Of a DNA stretch of 64,000 nt, positions 29,172 through 39,536 are shown piece by piece. The DNA comes from Phytophthora colocasiae. Lineage: Eukaryota; Oomycota; Peronosporomycetes; Peronosporales; Peronosporaceae. How positions within the stretch are numbered: position 1 is the stretch's first letter; each line of letters opens with the position of its first letter. The notes below the pieces were generated by a model. The model was not told the DNA's origin and did no database searches. It worked only from the letters and a program-made list of their open reading frames with translations. The translations under genes were made by a program, and so were the position numbers. The stretch is from the NCBI GenBank assembly GCA_018806915.1, contig JAGKQI010000075.1, forward strand, positions 62,001 to 126,000, in the 5' to 3' direction.

Positions 29172-29353
29172 TGACCGGGTAAAAACTCAATACATGCAGC
29201 AAAATTTTACTCACATGATTTTCAGTGTGGTGTTTGTATGGATACACGCGGTTTTCATGGGTTTTGTTCTAAGACGTCGATACACATGAAATTCAGTGCA
29301 TACATGAAAACCATCGATTTTACACATGATAAAAAAATTTCCCGATCAACGTC

Positions 29354-29743
29354 TCGGGGAGAGTCATCCCCAGACTCTGAATGTTGTACCCGCTCACATC
29401 GTTTACAGTGGCAGGAGTGTTAGTTAAACATTTCAGAACTGGAGGGGAGTGCGTCGTGCTACATGTAGCACACTTCACAGGAGCACAACGTCCGCCATAC
29501 ACGTCATTTTCGCTAGATCAGGTGTGCACATGCCCAGCAGCACCGCGTTTCTTATGGATTCAGGTCGAGATTATATCCATGTCAGGCGATCGGTTCTTCA
29601 CAGTAATTTCAAAAATTGCAAGGCCAAATGCGAGGATATCCGCCGACACGGATGGTTCTTCGTTGAACTCGGTTGAATCGCTTGCCTGTCGACATATCTC
29701 CCTTTTCAGATACTTAACGAGTACAGTAAATGCCCAGTAGTCA
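29354..29743 (-). pseudogene. kinase and coding remnants between MULE and Gypsy-3
   Basis: On the minus strand 29743-29580 reads YLKREICRQASDSTEFNEEP, then PSVSADILAFGLAIFEI, which fits kinase subdomains VIII-IX (sADiyaFGl.ilE). The sequence continues from the kinase piece at 39537 once Gypsy-3 and one TSD are removed. From ~29500 to 29354 a Cys-rich coding-like stretch leads into the MULE target and may belong to a different exon or gene. Confidence 0.6.
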
Positions 29744-30019
29744 TATAATGACGGAGCACTAGTTCAGATGAAGTGTTGTGTATTGTGCAAAATGCAGAGT
29801 GAGAAACTTCGACACGGAGGTGTTGCTGAACACGACGTCCTTCGAAGTCCTTTGGTGGTTCACGAAGTCCTTGGCATTCTTCAAGAAGGGAACATACAAG
29901 GGTTGCGATTAGGCTGTTTGTCAACAGGGGTCACGGCAGCACTGTAAGGATTGTAAGTCCTTGAGCACCACAACTTGTAGATAGACGGCATTCTTCAGCG
30001 ATGGTCTCCGAACATTACA
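29744..30019 (-). repeat. Gypsy-3 3' LTR
   Basis: 276 bp, uninterrupted. It matches 38664-38762 joined to 39355-39531. The 3' end of pol and a purine-rich tract precede it on the minus strand. Confidence 0.9.
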
Positions 30020-30031
30020 TCCTCCCAGGAC

Positions 30032-32397
30032 TTACCTACGTCTGCGGCTCGTCGATGCTTGACCCTGAAGACGCTCCTTCAGCCTCTCAAAGTCACCCCA
30101 ATGACTAACATGGTTGATGTCTTCCTCAAATTCCCATGAATTCTCACTACCAGGAAGGTCCACCCACGAGCAGAGATACTGAAGTCGTCCACGTCGACGC
30201 CGTTTATCGATCAGTTCCCGAATAACATACACTCGTTCACCTTTGGAATCGTACATTCGAGGTGCACTCTTAGTGATCTGCCTCCCTCGAAATATTTCAG
30301 GAACGTCTAGCGAGAGTTTGAGCTGGTCCACGTTGAATGTTGCATGTCTCCCACGGGCGACGTATCGATAAGGCAGAGCCACTCGGTACGCGTTCTCACC
30401 AATACGCTGCTCGACCGAAAATGGTCCATACCACTTAGGAAGTAGCTTGTTGCATGCAGGATCTCGCTCAGGATCATAGTCAGGTTGCCCAAGCTCACTG
30501 CTGAGGACACGCGCGTCCACGTAGACTAGGCCGCCAATCTCAAAGGAAACTTGCTGGCGTCCACGGTTGTAGTATCTGGCTTGGCGTTCTTGGGCTAACT
30601 TCAAATTGCGCTGGGCTAGCTCGATCGTTTCTTGCCGAGACCGTGTTAGATTGGTTGCCGAGCTTTCCGCAGTTAGCTGAGTCTGTAAAACGATTGGCGA
30701 ACGGGGCTTTCGGCCGCTGTCTACTTCAAATGGAGATACTCGTGTTGAAGTTGACACTAAAGTTGCATGGGCGTATTCCACCGTCGGTAGCATCTTGAGC
30801 CAGTTGTCACCATAATGTGAGACCACACAGCGAAGACTGTCTTCGAGTGTCCGAATTTGTCGCTCGCTACGACCATCAGCTTGAGCTCTCTTAGACACGG
30901 TCATACGTTGCTTCACTTGCATAATCGACATCAGCTCGCACCAAAATTCACTCGTAAATCTCGGATCTCGGTCCGAAACGATAAACTCCGGAAGCGAGTA
31001 GTAGCGCACCACGTTATCGAAAAACAACTGCGCCGTAGTTTTAGCGTCCACATCCTTCGTTGTTGGAATATAACATGGCCGGTTGGAGAGTCTGCACACC
31101 ACTACCTTAGGCAGTGCTGTGACAAAATCCATGGTGACATGCTGCCAGCACTGGTTAGGAATTGGAAGTGACTGCAATAGTCCCTTGCGCCGTCGAGATC
31201 CTGACTTATGGCGCACGCATGCCTCACATGTAGCAATGTACTGCGAAATGTGCTCTCGCATCCCTGGCCACCAGAAATATTGACGCATGGCAACCATTGT
31301 GCGTTCAACTCCAGGGTGCGAGACAACCGATGCATCGTGAAAGTCATGCATCAAGCGAAGCAGTATGGTGTCGACTTGTGGAACGCGAAGTACTGGGACA
31401 ACATCATCCCCTTTCACAACAAGTATGCCGTCCCGGAGCTCGTATTTCGCAATCACGCGTTCATCTTGGCGTTGAATTCCTTGTATGATAGCGACACAGT
31501 CCTTATCCTTCTTGTACGCCGCTTTGATGTCCCTCACAAACTGATCATCCTCCCCCACTACTAAAAGCGAAGTGTGACCGACAAAAGCTTCGGATGCGTG
31601 CACGTCAAGGCTTGATGGCATGAAAGCTGCGTTTCCTTCGACCAGAAGCTTGGCTGCTCGCGTGACATAACGCGTCTTAAACACAAACAAGCCCACCATA
31701 GTAACGCAAACTGGAGGCCGAGACAACGCATCCGCGACAACGTTTGAGATGCCTTTCTTGTGTACAAGCTCAAAATCAAACTGACCAAAAAACTCAAGCC
31801 ATCGTGTCATCTTAGGCGACAAATTCGGGTGATGCAAAAACCAGCGGCAGGCTGAATTGTCGGTATGTACCACGAAGTGACCTCCCAGCAAGTAGCATCT
31901 CCACCTCCCGAGGCAGTTTTTGATAGCGTAGAGCTCTTGTTCATGTGCTGCCCACTTGCTCTCGGTGTCAGATAGCTTACGGCTGTAAAAGCTGACTGGA
32001 TGATCAAAGCCGTCAACCTGCTGACTGAGAACTCCACCAACACACGTCTTTGAGGCATCAGTTGTAACTCGAAAAGGAAGCGACATATCCGGCAAGCGTA
32101 AGATGGGAGCAGAGATCAGCGTCTGCTTGATCGCATTGAATGCATATTCTTGATCGAAACCCCACTTCCACTCCACTGTGCTCTTCAACAAGTCGGATAG
32201 GGGCAACACTAAGCTGGCGTAGTTCCTCACAAATTGTCGGTAGTATCCAGCTAGTCCAAGAAATCTTTGCAGGTCCTTCACATTTTGGGGTTGTGCCCAG
32301 TTAGCGATTGCTGCTGTCTTATCCGGGTCGACACGAACGCCGTCATTACTAACGATGTGCCCAAGGAACCGTATCTGATCTTGAGCAAAATGGCACT
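30032..32397 (-). CDS. pol: Gypsy-3 Pol, RT thumb to chromodomain
   Basis: A frame of ~790 codons on the minus strand. It starts within RT (SKCHFAQDQIRFLGHIVSND), followed by RNase H (FRVTTDASKTCVGGVL...VVADALSRPP). The integrase zinc finger (SHPGVERTMVAMRQYFWWPG ... CEAC) and core follow (MDF, SDRD, RSER), then a C-terminal GPY-like region and chromodomain (YLCSWVDLPGSENSWEF). The integrase core seems to have lost part of the block after ALPK. Excising the mariner-like element at 32400-33357 plus one TA restores continuity with the YLDD-bearing part at 33360-33905 (EKLYARPSKCHF). No stop codon interrupts it. Confidence 0.88.
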
Positions 32398-32399
32398 TA

Positions 32400-33357
32400 C
32401 CGTAAATGACGGAAAGACACACCCGCCAAAAAGAAGCATTTTCGTATTTTTTATGTTAAAAATGACAGATAAAAGCATTTTCGGCGCGTTGCGATGACAT
32501 TTGAAAGCATTTTCACGAAAGTCTGATGACATAACACATATGGCATTTTCGTGATGTGTCATGGGTCCTGAGTGATATCTCAATTTAAAAGTACCATTCG
32601 TCGCCGTACGTGACGGTGGACTCGTACGTGACTATCGTTGGCGGCCGTACGTGATAATGGACTTGTGTGTCGCTGTCGACGGCACCCATACGTGATAATG
32701 GACTCGCACTTTTTCAGCTTGTCTTCAGCAGAACACCTTACTGTTTAGGCTAGCTGGATGTATGCTTTTTAACTGTGATATTATGCTGGCAAACAAGCTC
32801 CGGTATTGTAGCGCTTCAGAGTTTTTCGGGAACATTTGGCGGTACACTTAAGCGAAAATGGGCGTCCTATAAAGCCTCCACAGTGCTTTTTACAGAAAAA
32901 CATTGGCAGACGAGTGAAACATGTATCCTGTACCTCAGCAGCCTTCGGTTGATGTATTGCAGTATGAAGACAATTAGATTGTTTATGCAAATCAATGAAT
33001 CTGCCTACGCGACTTTCAATTGTGAAAACATCTCGAACAGGTACATTCAGAGGTCGTTTGACGTGTGTGGGCTGAATCCGTGGACTGGATCAGGTGACTT
33101 GAGCGCATTTTACGCTCACCTTGAGAAGCTTACAATGGATTCTATCTACAGCTCGCTGATTTCTCAACAGTGCGACAGAGACTTAGAAAGACATGAGGAG
33201 TTTTAGTCGTTGAATGCAGTAGAAGTGTAGCCATTTAGATAGATGACACAAAGAAGCATTTTCGACGCCATGACATGACACAAAGAAGCATTTTCGGCGA
33301 TTTGCGATGACAGCATTTTCGAGCACGTCGCTGAGTGTGTCTTTCTGTCATTTACGG
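32400..33357. mobile_element. Tc1/mariner-like element with TA target
   Basis: 958 bp. The TIRs begin CCGTAAATGACGGAAAGACA (left) and CCGTAAATGACAGAAAGACA (right, inverted), flanked by TA (32398-32399, 33358-33359). Near both ends the motif GCATTTTCG recurs in the same orientation (about four times at 32437-32562 and three times at 33250-33325). A small array of GTACGTGATAATGGACT-like units lies at 32600-32705. Only a fragment of transposase remains. Confidence 0.82.
32775..33206 (+). pseudogene. transposase C-terminal fragment (Tc1/mariner-pogo type)
   Basis: A 143-codon frame whose second half (NRYIQRSFDVCGLNPW, then GDLSAFYAHLEKL) resembles the segment after the DDE core in pogo/mariner-type transposases of oomycetes. 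No complete catalytic triad is visible, so the element would be non-autonomous. Confidence 0.4.
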
Positions 33358-33359
33358 TA

Positions 33360-33905
33360 CTAGGCCGTGCGTAAAGCTTCTCGTGGCGTAATATCTCGAA
33401 TACCCGGCGCAAATGCTGCAAGTGTTCCTGCCGACTCTTCGAAAATACGCAGATATCATCGAGATAGACCACTACAAACGCTGACAGTTCGTCATTTTCA
33501 AAGATTCGGCGCATCAGTCGGGACCATGTGCCTGGCATCCCCGCCAAGCCCATGGGAGCGACACACCAGTGAAAGATTTCCGACCCCGCTCGAAACGCAG
33601 TGTATTGACGTGAGTCAAATGCCAAACGCATTTGATGATAGCCGGATGCCAAATCAATCAGCGTAAATACATGAGCTCCTCCAAGGCGGTCAACGATTTC
33701 ATCGATCCGAGGAATTGGAATGCGGGGAATTTCCGTGACGGAATTGACATAGCGATAATCAATAACCCATCGAACAGGCTTAGAAGGATCCCCGCCGCGC
33801 ACCCACTGAATTTTCGTTGGTAATTCACCCGTGACCGGGTCACGTTTAGGCACAGCGAAAATATTGGAGACCCATGGTGAAGAACTGCGCTCAATCCACT
33901 TTTTG
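33360..33905 (-). CDS. pol: Gypsy-3 reverse transcriptase fingers/palm
   Basis: The minus-strand frame includes SSPWVSNIFAVPKRDP and then WVIDYRYVNSVT. The LIDLASGYHQMRL motif carries the first catalytic Asp, and VVVYLDDICVFS is the YLDD box; MGLAGMPGTWSRLM lies in between. It is cut at its 3' side by the TA-flanked element at 33357. Upstream it joins the protease frame across a frameshift near 33915. Confidence 0.85.
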
Positions 33906-33917
33906 CGCAGAAGCTTG

Positions 33918-34703
33918 TCAACAAAGACCTGGAGTGATGCTTTCTCGACGTGAGCGTGGCGGGAACGGAGGTCGCGATGATGGTGCCGCTCCTGGTTTTA
34001 GCTGGACCGAGTGTTCAATATCTCGTTCAGGCGGAAGCCCTTCAGGCAATTCTTCCCGTAGATAATCCGCAAATTCCTTCACTAGCAGCTGCACTTCATG
34101 GTCCGGTTTCTTGATGCCGTCATCTGTCACCACATCGAGATGGAAAACTTCAGCATACATTCCAGACTGCAGATTTCTTTGAAATTGATCGGCGTCAACA
34201 TACTCGATCTCTGTGTCAGGCGTCGGTGGTGGTGTCCACTCGCGTGGCAAATTGCGACGCCGAGGTGAAGTACGCCACGCAATTGTTCTAGCTGACCAGT
34301 CAATATCGGGGTTCTCCTTACGAAGCCAATTTTGCCCAAGTATACCATCAAAATCTTGTCTTAGAGGCCATTCAACCAACTCGACTGCACTGAGTTGATC
34401 TTCCACCGTCATATCCAGAGTAAATTTTCGAGACAACGTTGTCGAGAGTCTGCCTTCAAAATCGCGAGCCTGAATTCTTTCATCCTGAGTTCCAGCGGGT
34501 GCCACCAGCAGATCGCGGCGCACAATACTGTGCGTTGCTCCAGAGTCAATCAACATCTTCAACCGGTGCCCTTGTACACCAGCCTCCACAAACAAAAGGT
34601 TATCGCCTTCAACCTGCACCTTGTCTAGTCGGAGCTCCATGGCACAAAGAGTCGAGTCAATCACCGTGCGTTCTTCTGGGGCATCTTCCATCTCGAACAC
34701 CAC
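33918..34703 (-). CDS. Gypsy-3 aspartic protease region
   Basis: Retropepsin motif LKMLIDSGATHSIV at about residues 50-63, later DFDGILGQNWL. After the protease comes the linker to RT (EFADYLREELPEGLPPERDIEH), the usual start of the Gypsy RT region, then the frame shifts near 33918. It would release mature proteins from Gag-Pol. Confidence 0.82.
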   Translation of the reverse strand: MVFEMEDAPEERTVIDSTLCAMELRLDKVQVEGDNLLFVEAGVQGHRLKMLIDSGATHSIVRRDLLVAPAGTQDERIQARDFEGRLSTTLSRKFTLDMTVEDQLSAVELVEWPLRQDFDGILGQNWLRKENPDIDWSARTIAWRTSPRRRNLPREWTPPPTPDTEIEYVDADQFQRNLQSGMYAEVFHLDVVTDDGIKKPDHEVQLLVKEFADYLREELPEGLPPERDIEHSVQLKPGAAPSSRPPFPPRSRRESITPGLC

Positions 34704-35265
34704 CGGAGCTTCATTTTCAGAGCTTGTGCATGGAGATTCAAATTCACATTGCTCAACGGATACTCCATTTACATCCGTTGAGCGTTGGCGTTTCCCTGAG
34801 GCTTCTTCGGGCAGTCACTAATACGGTGACCAGGTTCACGGCAGTAGAAGCACAGCCGCTGACGTCGGCACTGCTCGATCGTCGGCCGGGCTGCCGCGTA
34901 GGAAATGTCCATTGGCTGCGGGTCATTGCATTGAGCCGGTGGAGCACGACGACCACCTCCAAAGTGCGCACGCTCATACGCCTGTGCCGCGGAAATGGCT
35001 GCCTTGAGGGAGTTGCAGTTGAGATAGTCGACCTCTTTGCGTGTTTCGGGCTTCAACCCCATGATGAAATGGTCGACTTTATCTAAGGCAGACATATCGC
35101 GGACTTGTGTGATAATCTTGCGGAAGCGTGACAAGTACTCTTCCACATCTGACGTCTGCTTGCATGCACGCAGAGCAGCACGAAGACGATGCTGCTGATC
35201 GGGTGGCAGAAATTCGTCTTGCAGCGCACTTTCGAACTCATCAATGGTGTGAATCGGTTCGTCAT

Positions 35266-35843
35266 CAGGGATAGGAAAAATACAATATCATACGGATTGG
35301 AGGCCTTCATCCAAGCCAATAAATAATTGAGTTATTGCCACATTTTTCGACAATGTCAACCAAGTCAGTAGGTCACATGAATTGTGACACTATGTCGTCT
35401 TTTCTCATGAGTACTTTTGAACGAGTTGGTTGCTGTCGATGCGCGTGGATTCAGGAGGGGGGGTTACCTCGAGAACCCTCCCACTGCGTCCAACCTCTCC
35501 GACCAACACACACAAGTCATAGTCCGATTTCCTCGACATCATACATACAACACACAAATCAACTGATATAATATACATGTACTACAGTAGTATTTCAGTT
35601 AGGAAATGACAAGCAACTGTAATAACCCGTATGCCCTGTGTGCAAACGTGGCCACACCACCCGTTTGGCGATAGTTCTCGCTACCATCCATTGCCAAAAC
35701 AACCACACATGTCAACGACATTTGGCTATAGCCAAGATTGACCTGTGTAAAAAATTGCATGTTATTGGGGTTTAGGAGCAATAAATTATGGCAATATGAT
35801 ATTGCCAATATCGGCAATAGTTACGGAAAATTACCAAACCCTG
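35266..35843. mobile_element. hAT-type MITE, copy 1
   Basis: 578 bp, ends CAGGGATAGG / CCAAACCCTG (inverted CAGGGTTTGG), with an 8-bp TSD TTCGTCAT (35258-35265, 35844-35851). Eight-base TSDs and CAGGG termini are hAT hallmarks. It interrupts Gypsy-3 gag. A homologous copy lies inverted at 37151-37740. Confidence 0.9.
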
Positions 35844-36049
35844 TTCGTCATCGATCATAATGCGACTGTTGTACCAAGACGCAGCTCCACCACGAAGATT
35901 GCTGGCAAGCATAGCTACCACTCGAGCTTGGTTACCAGGCAGCGTGTAGTCGATGTTTTTGCCATTGTTGCTTGCTCATTGTTTTTGTTCTTCTATTGTT
36001 GGCAGATGCGCCTGGAACTTGTCTGGTAAAGTCTCACTGGCCTGGCAGT

Positions 36050-37975
36050 ATGGAAAAAGCGATATCTGAGATCATTAAGTCTCGGAAGAACTCACATTCA
36101 GCGACTAATGACTCCTCTGGAAGATCAGAAAGCAACATTGGTGAGAAGCGGAAACGTGATGTTGAAGTGATTGTCATTGATGACGAGGAGGGTGACAGTG
36201 AAGCAGCCAATGACACTCACACCAGTTCTGGCGGGGTTTCTCAGCAACAAGGCCATAGTAACTCGACGATAAACCAGCCCAACGGAACAGCAGAAGGTAT
36301 TGAGGGTGGAAATACTCGTCTCCGTGCATTGCTTCCTCAACCGCAGCAGCTCCCTGCTGTTAGTGTGTTCCCAAATGCTCAAGAGTCGGTGCTAGAACCT
36401 ATTGCGTTCCCACCAGATTTACAGGCGGCTTCAATACCATTGACTTCAGCAGCTCCAGTACAATCCAGCTCATCCTACAACGCACCTCCATTGTCAAGTG
36501 GAGTCAACACTGTCAACGCTACTTCGAGATTGGATACGTTACCATGGAATCAGTTCGGGATTGCATCCTCGATGGGAAATGGAAGCAGTGCCGATGCTTT
36601 TGTGCCGAGTGTCATGGCCAATGGGTTGATGCAAACTTCAATGCCGACCACTACGAGCACGGCGGGCGGAATGGTCATCAACGTCTGCCATCAGCACAGA
36701 TTTGGCCACATTATCCAACACCGGCAATCTCTTACCGCTACGAGGTGCTGTCTTTGCGGAGAACGCACTGGTTGATTCATTGGTGGATCGCTACCATGAA
36801 GTAAACCATACCGTGGTGAGCCTGGAGATGCAAACCGAACAGTTGACTGGGCAGATTGCCGTTGCAACTTGCCAAGGACCGTACGCTGCGGCCCCAATAA
36901 TGGCCAAGCTGAACAAGGTACAGGCTGTTCTCGAGGAGGCAAGAATCGAAGGGACAAGATGCTGATCGCGATGATAATCCAGTCGAATGATCTCATGGCT
37001 GCTGTGCGTCTTTTGCGTATGACGGAGCTTGGCGACGTTCCTCAAGTTCCCATAATCAGTCACCGCAAGTGTTTGCAGATATCGAATGAGATTAATCAGC
37101 ACAAGAAGGACCTCCTGGGATTGAACCAGCAGTTGATTATGACGCTGAGCCCAGGGTTTGGTAATTTTCCGTAACTATTGCCGATATTGGCAATGTCATA
37201 TTGCCATAATTTATTGCTCCTCAACCCCAATAACATGCAATTTTTTATACAGGTCAATCTTGGCCATAGCCAAATGTCGTTGACATGTGTGGTTGCTTTG
37301 CCAATGGATGGTAGCGAGAACTATCGCCAAACGGGTGGTGTGGCCACGTTTGCACACAGGGCACACGGGTTATTACAGTTGCTTGTCATTTCCTAACTGA
37401 AATACTACTGTAGTATATTATATCAGTTGATTTGTGTGTTGTATGTACAGACATGATACTGTACTGTATGATGTCGAGGAATTCGGACTATGACTTGTGT
37501 GTGTGGGTCGGAGAGGTTGGACGCGGTGGGAGGGTTCTCGAGGTAACCCCTCCTGAATCCAGGCGCATCGACAGCAACCAACTCGTTCAAAAACTCATGA
37601 GAAAAGACGACATAGTGTCACATATTCATGTGACCTACTGACTTGGTTGACATTGTCGAAAAAATTGGCAATAACTCAATTATTTATTGGCTTGGATGAA
37701 GGCCTCCAATCCGTATGATATTGTATTTTTCCTATCCCTGGCTGAGCCAGTCCCGTGCAGTGAACTCGAGCTGGGAGAACGAGTTGATCCGAACGACCAG
37801 CACCAACATCAACATGCACGAGGAAAATATCAAGAAACTAAAGAAAGACCGCGAGGTGGAGTTTGTTTGGATTGCGCAGTTCAGTAGCCACATCCGTCAG
37901 ATGTTGAAGCAGACATTCCAACGAACCTTAGAACTCCAGAGACAGCGACAACAGCAATTTCAGCAGTATGGATAG
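36050..37975 (+). pseudogene. host-like nuclear protein gene copy, MITE-interrupted
   Basis: The frame from ATG 36050 (MEKAISEIIKSRKNS) has a basic stretch GEKRKRDVEVIVIDDEEG, which resembles a nuclear localisation signal followed by a SUMO-interacting motif. A Gln/Ser-rich middle follows, then in shifted frames helical sequence (LVDSLVDRYHEVNHTVVSLE; NKVQAVLEEARI). Removing the hAT MITE at 37151-37740 joins QQLIMTLS to QSRAVNSSWENELI and on to a coiled coil ending at 37975. Intron-like stretches (ending GGCAG at 36004 and 36048) suggest a genomic-DNA origin. Family unknown. Confidence 0.5.
37151..37740. mobile_element. hAT-type MITE, copy 2
   Basis: 590 bp, ends CAGGGTTTGG / TATCCCTG, with an 8-bp TSD GCTGAGCC (37143-37150, 37741-37748). 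Inverted relative to copy 1 (35266-35843) and highly similar. It interrupts the captured nuclear-protein-like gene, and excision restores its frame. Confidence 0.9.
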
Positions 37976-38157
37976 AGTGACCAAGAGCAGCACGCAGTGT
38001 AGGCAAAGTGATTATTTAACGAGGTGGTTTGAGCTGCTACGTCAACTGTGTCGATACACAAGGAAGCCAATCTGACCCAAGAAGAAGTACAACATTCTGG
38101 CAAACACAAGAAAAGAGGTAAGGACGGGTATCGAGGATATCAAAGTATCACGGTTTC

Positions 38158-38327
38158 TTACTTTTTGACTTCGTGCGAGACAAATGACCCGAAGGATTTG
38201 CCTACGATGACATGCCAAGCGCCTCCCTGAGTCTCTTCCAGCTCATGTTTGATCTGCTGAGCAACCTCTGTGAAGTGGTTCTTCTCGCCTTTGTACAACG
38301 CTTTGAGTGCATTGGTGGCACTGCTAA
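38158..38327 (-). pseudogene. dynein light chain (LC8-like) C-terminal fragment
   Basis: The minus-strand frame reads [20 protein letters not shown], then [20 protein letters not shown] and a stop. This fits the second helix and C-terminal strands of LC8/DYNLL dynein light chains (WH.IVG..FGS.V.HE.K). Only ~55 residues are present, and they begin exactly at the border with gag. LC8 is a cytoplasmic dimeric hub for dynein and other partners. Here it is a captured scrap. Confidence 0.75.
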
Positions 38328-38663
38328 GACATGAACAGCTTAGCCTCAAAGATAAATTCATCGACGCTCTCCTGTGGCTTGCCGTGAAATGTCGGCATTG
38401 AGGCACCCTCGATACGGAATTCTCGATTGGAGTGCTGATGCTGCAGCTGATCTATCATGGACGCACGAAATTCGTTGTTTTGCGAGGCGACCGTATGGGA
38501 GAGCTCATGTATTGCCTGCGTGAGGCCATCGAGAAGTGACATGACCGGATTTTGTTCTTCCATTCTTCAGAACTTGAGCGGACAATCTTGACAGTCAGTA
38601 GAAACTTGACCAACGGAGCGAAGAGCACGGCGGAATGAGAAGTGACCAACAAGTGCTACCAAT

Positions 38664-39531
38664 TATAATGACGGAGCACTAGTTCAGATGAAGTGTTGTG
38701 TATTGTGCAAAATGCAGAGTGAGAAACTTCGACACGGAGGTGTTGCTGAACACGACGTCCTTAGAAGCAGTGATCGGAAAATAAAATATAAAATTGTATT
38801 GGATTCTGAGTGAAAAATAATCCATCATTGCCGTATCCATGAAAACAATAATAAGTAATGCAATTATTATAATAAATTGGTAGGGTCAGAGCGGTGCAGT
38901 GCAGTGGTTTGGGATGACCCTACCAATCCACTGCACAGGGTTGAAGCTGGTGGCTGCCACCGGGACTTTTGTCCTGGCTTACATGTACTATCGCAAACAA
39001 AAATGAGCCGGCAACGGCAACACAGTCCAGGATGAGGTTTGTACACCCTGTCCCAGGCGCCTGCTTCCGAGTTGTCCCGCATTGCTTGCAGGAGAAGTGA
39101 CCGTTGCCACAGTCCGTGAAGAAGAAGTTGGATATTGCTCGAGAAGTCGACATGCCACTTGGAAGAAGAGAAAATGACCGACGTCATGTAGCACTTTTGA
39201 GCTCTTGAGCGTATTTAGTATTGTAAAAAGTCAATATTATTATTACGGGCACAATTGCATATTTTACGGAAAGTACTCCTTACCAATAATCCATAATTCC
39301 GTCAATACAATTGCACAATAACTATATTATAATTATTTTTTCCGAGCTCTGCTTCGAAGTCCTTTGGTGGTTCACGAAGTCCTTGGCATTCTTCAAGAAG
39401 GGAACATACAAGGGTTGCGATTAGGCTGTTTGTCAACAGGGGTCACGGCAGCACTGTAAGGATTGTAAGTCCTTGAGCACCACAACTTGTAGATAGACGG
39501 CATTCTTCAGCGATGGTCTCCGAACATTACA
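38664..39531 (-). repeat. Gypsy-3 5' LTR (interrupted)
   Basis: Homologous to 29744-30019. It is split after CTT (38762) by a 589-bp TIR element and resumes at 39355. The PBS (TGGTAGCACTTGT on the minus strand) adjoins its 38664 end, and the right end is followed by TSD AGTCA. Confidence 0.9.
38763..39351. mobile_element. TIR element in Gypsy-3 LTR with BED-finger remnant
   Basis: Ends AGAAGCAGTGATCGGAAAA and (inverted) AAGCAGAGCTCGGAAAA, flanked by a 3-bp CTT duplication (38760-38762, 39352-39354). On the minus strand near 39010-39125 a frame reads FFFTDCGNGHFSCKQCGTTR, a BED-type zinc finger as in hAT transposases. A perfect 13-bp inverted repeat (38876-38888/38915-38927) lies inside, possibly the end of a second, hAT-type element. 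The class is uncertain. Confidence 0.6.
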
Positions 39532-39536
39532 AGTCA

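Larger units (their letters stand above)
25040..29343 (+). mobile_element. MULE (Mutator-like) element with 10-bp TSD
   Basis: The ends are similar inverted sequences starting GGG, then an A/T tract, then repeated CATGTGTA/CATGTATG motifs (25040-25160 versus 29343 back to ~29200). A perfect 10-bp duplication GATCAACGTC lies at 25030-25039 and 29344-29353. A SWIM-type transposase gene fills the right half. The left half contains repeat copy B and a coding-like scrap at 25290-25460, so the element has picked up or received foreign DNA. Confidence 0.82.
35964..38327. other. foreign segment in Gypsy-3 gag carrying two host-gene pieces
   Basis: Gag sequence stops at ~35963 and resumes at ~38328. 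The ~2.36 kb between holds a plus-strand gene-like region (36050-37975, with its own hAT MITE) and, facing it, a dynein-light-chain-like fragment (38158-38327). I see no TIR or clear TSD at the borders, so the mechanism is open: transduplication, end-joining filler, or an unrecognised transposon. Borders are accurate to a few bases. Confidence 0.65.
34769..38563 (-). pseudogene. gag: Gypsy-3 Gag, split into three blocks
   Basis: ATG at 38563 (MEEQNPVMSLLDGLTQ). Block 1 (38563-38328) includes [20 protein letters not shown]. Block 2 (35963-35852) reads NIDYTLPGNQARVVAMLASN, then GAASWYN. Block 3 (35257-34769) continues IHTIDEFESALQDEF, then EEYLSRFRKII, and ends in a CCHC knuckle (CFYCREPGHRISDC). 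Block 1/2 is separated by the foreign segment 35964-38327, block 2/3 by a hAT MITE. The blocks are collinear with a normal retrotransposon gag. Confidence 0.82.
29744..39531 (-). mobile_element. Gypsy-3: Ty3/Gypsy element riddled with insertions
   Basis: A minus-strand element with 276-bp LTRs (29744-30019; 38664-39531 interrupted) of form TGTAATG...CATTATA, a perfect 5-bp TSD AGTCA (29739-29743, 39532-39536), PPT CTGGGAGGA and PBS TGGTAGCACTTGT. It contains a Tc1/mariner-like element (32400-33357), a hAT MITE (35266-35843), a foreign segment with host-gene pieces (35964-38327) that itself holds a second hAT MITE, and a TIR element in its 5' LTR (38763-39351). Without these it is about 5.3 kb, a normal Gypsy size. 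It lies inside a kinase pseudogene. Confidence 0.9.

Noticed and set aside
33632..33823. Small plus-strand ORFs across Gypsy-3 pol and protease
   Set aside because: Shadows of the minus-strand RT and protease frames, with no independent motif.
35266..37740. Single transposon with ~590-bp terminal inverted repeats around the captured gene
   Set aside because: Each repeat has complete CAGGG ends and its own different 8-bp TSD, so these are two separate MITEs.
35964..38327. Helitron carrying gene fragments
   Set aside because: No TC start, CTRR end with hairpin, or A/T insertion site fits clearly at the borders.
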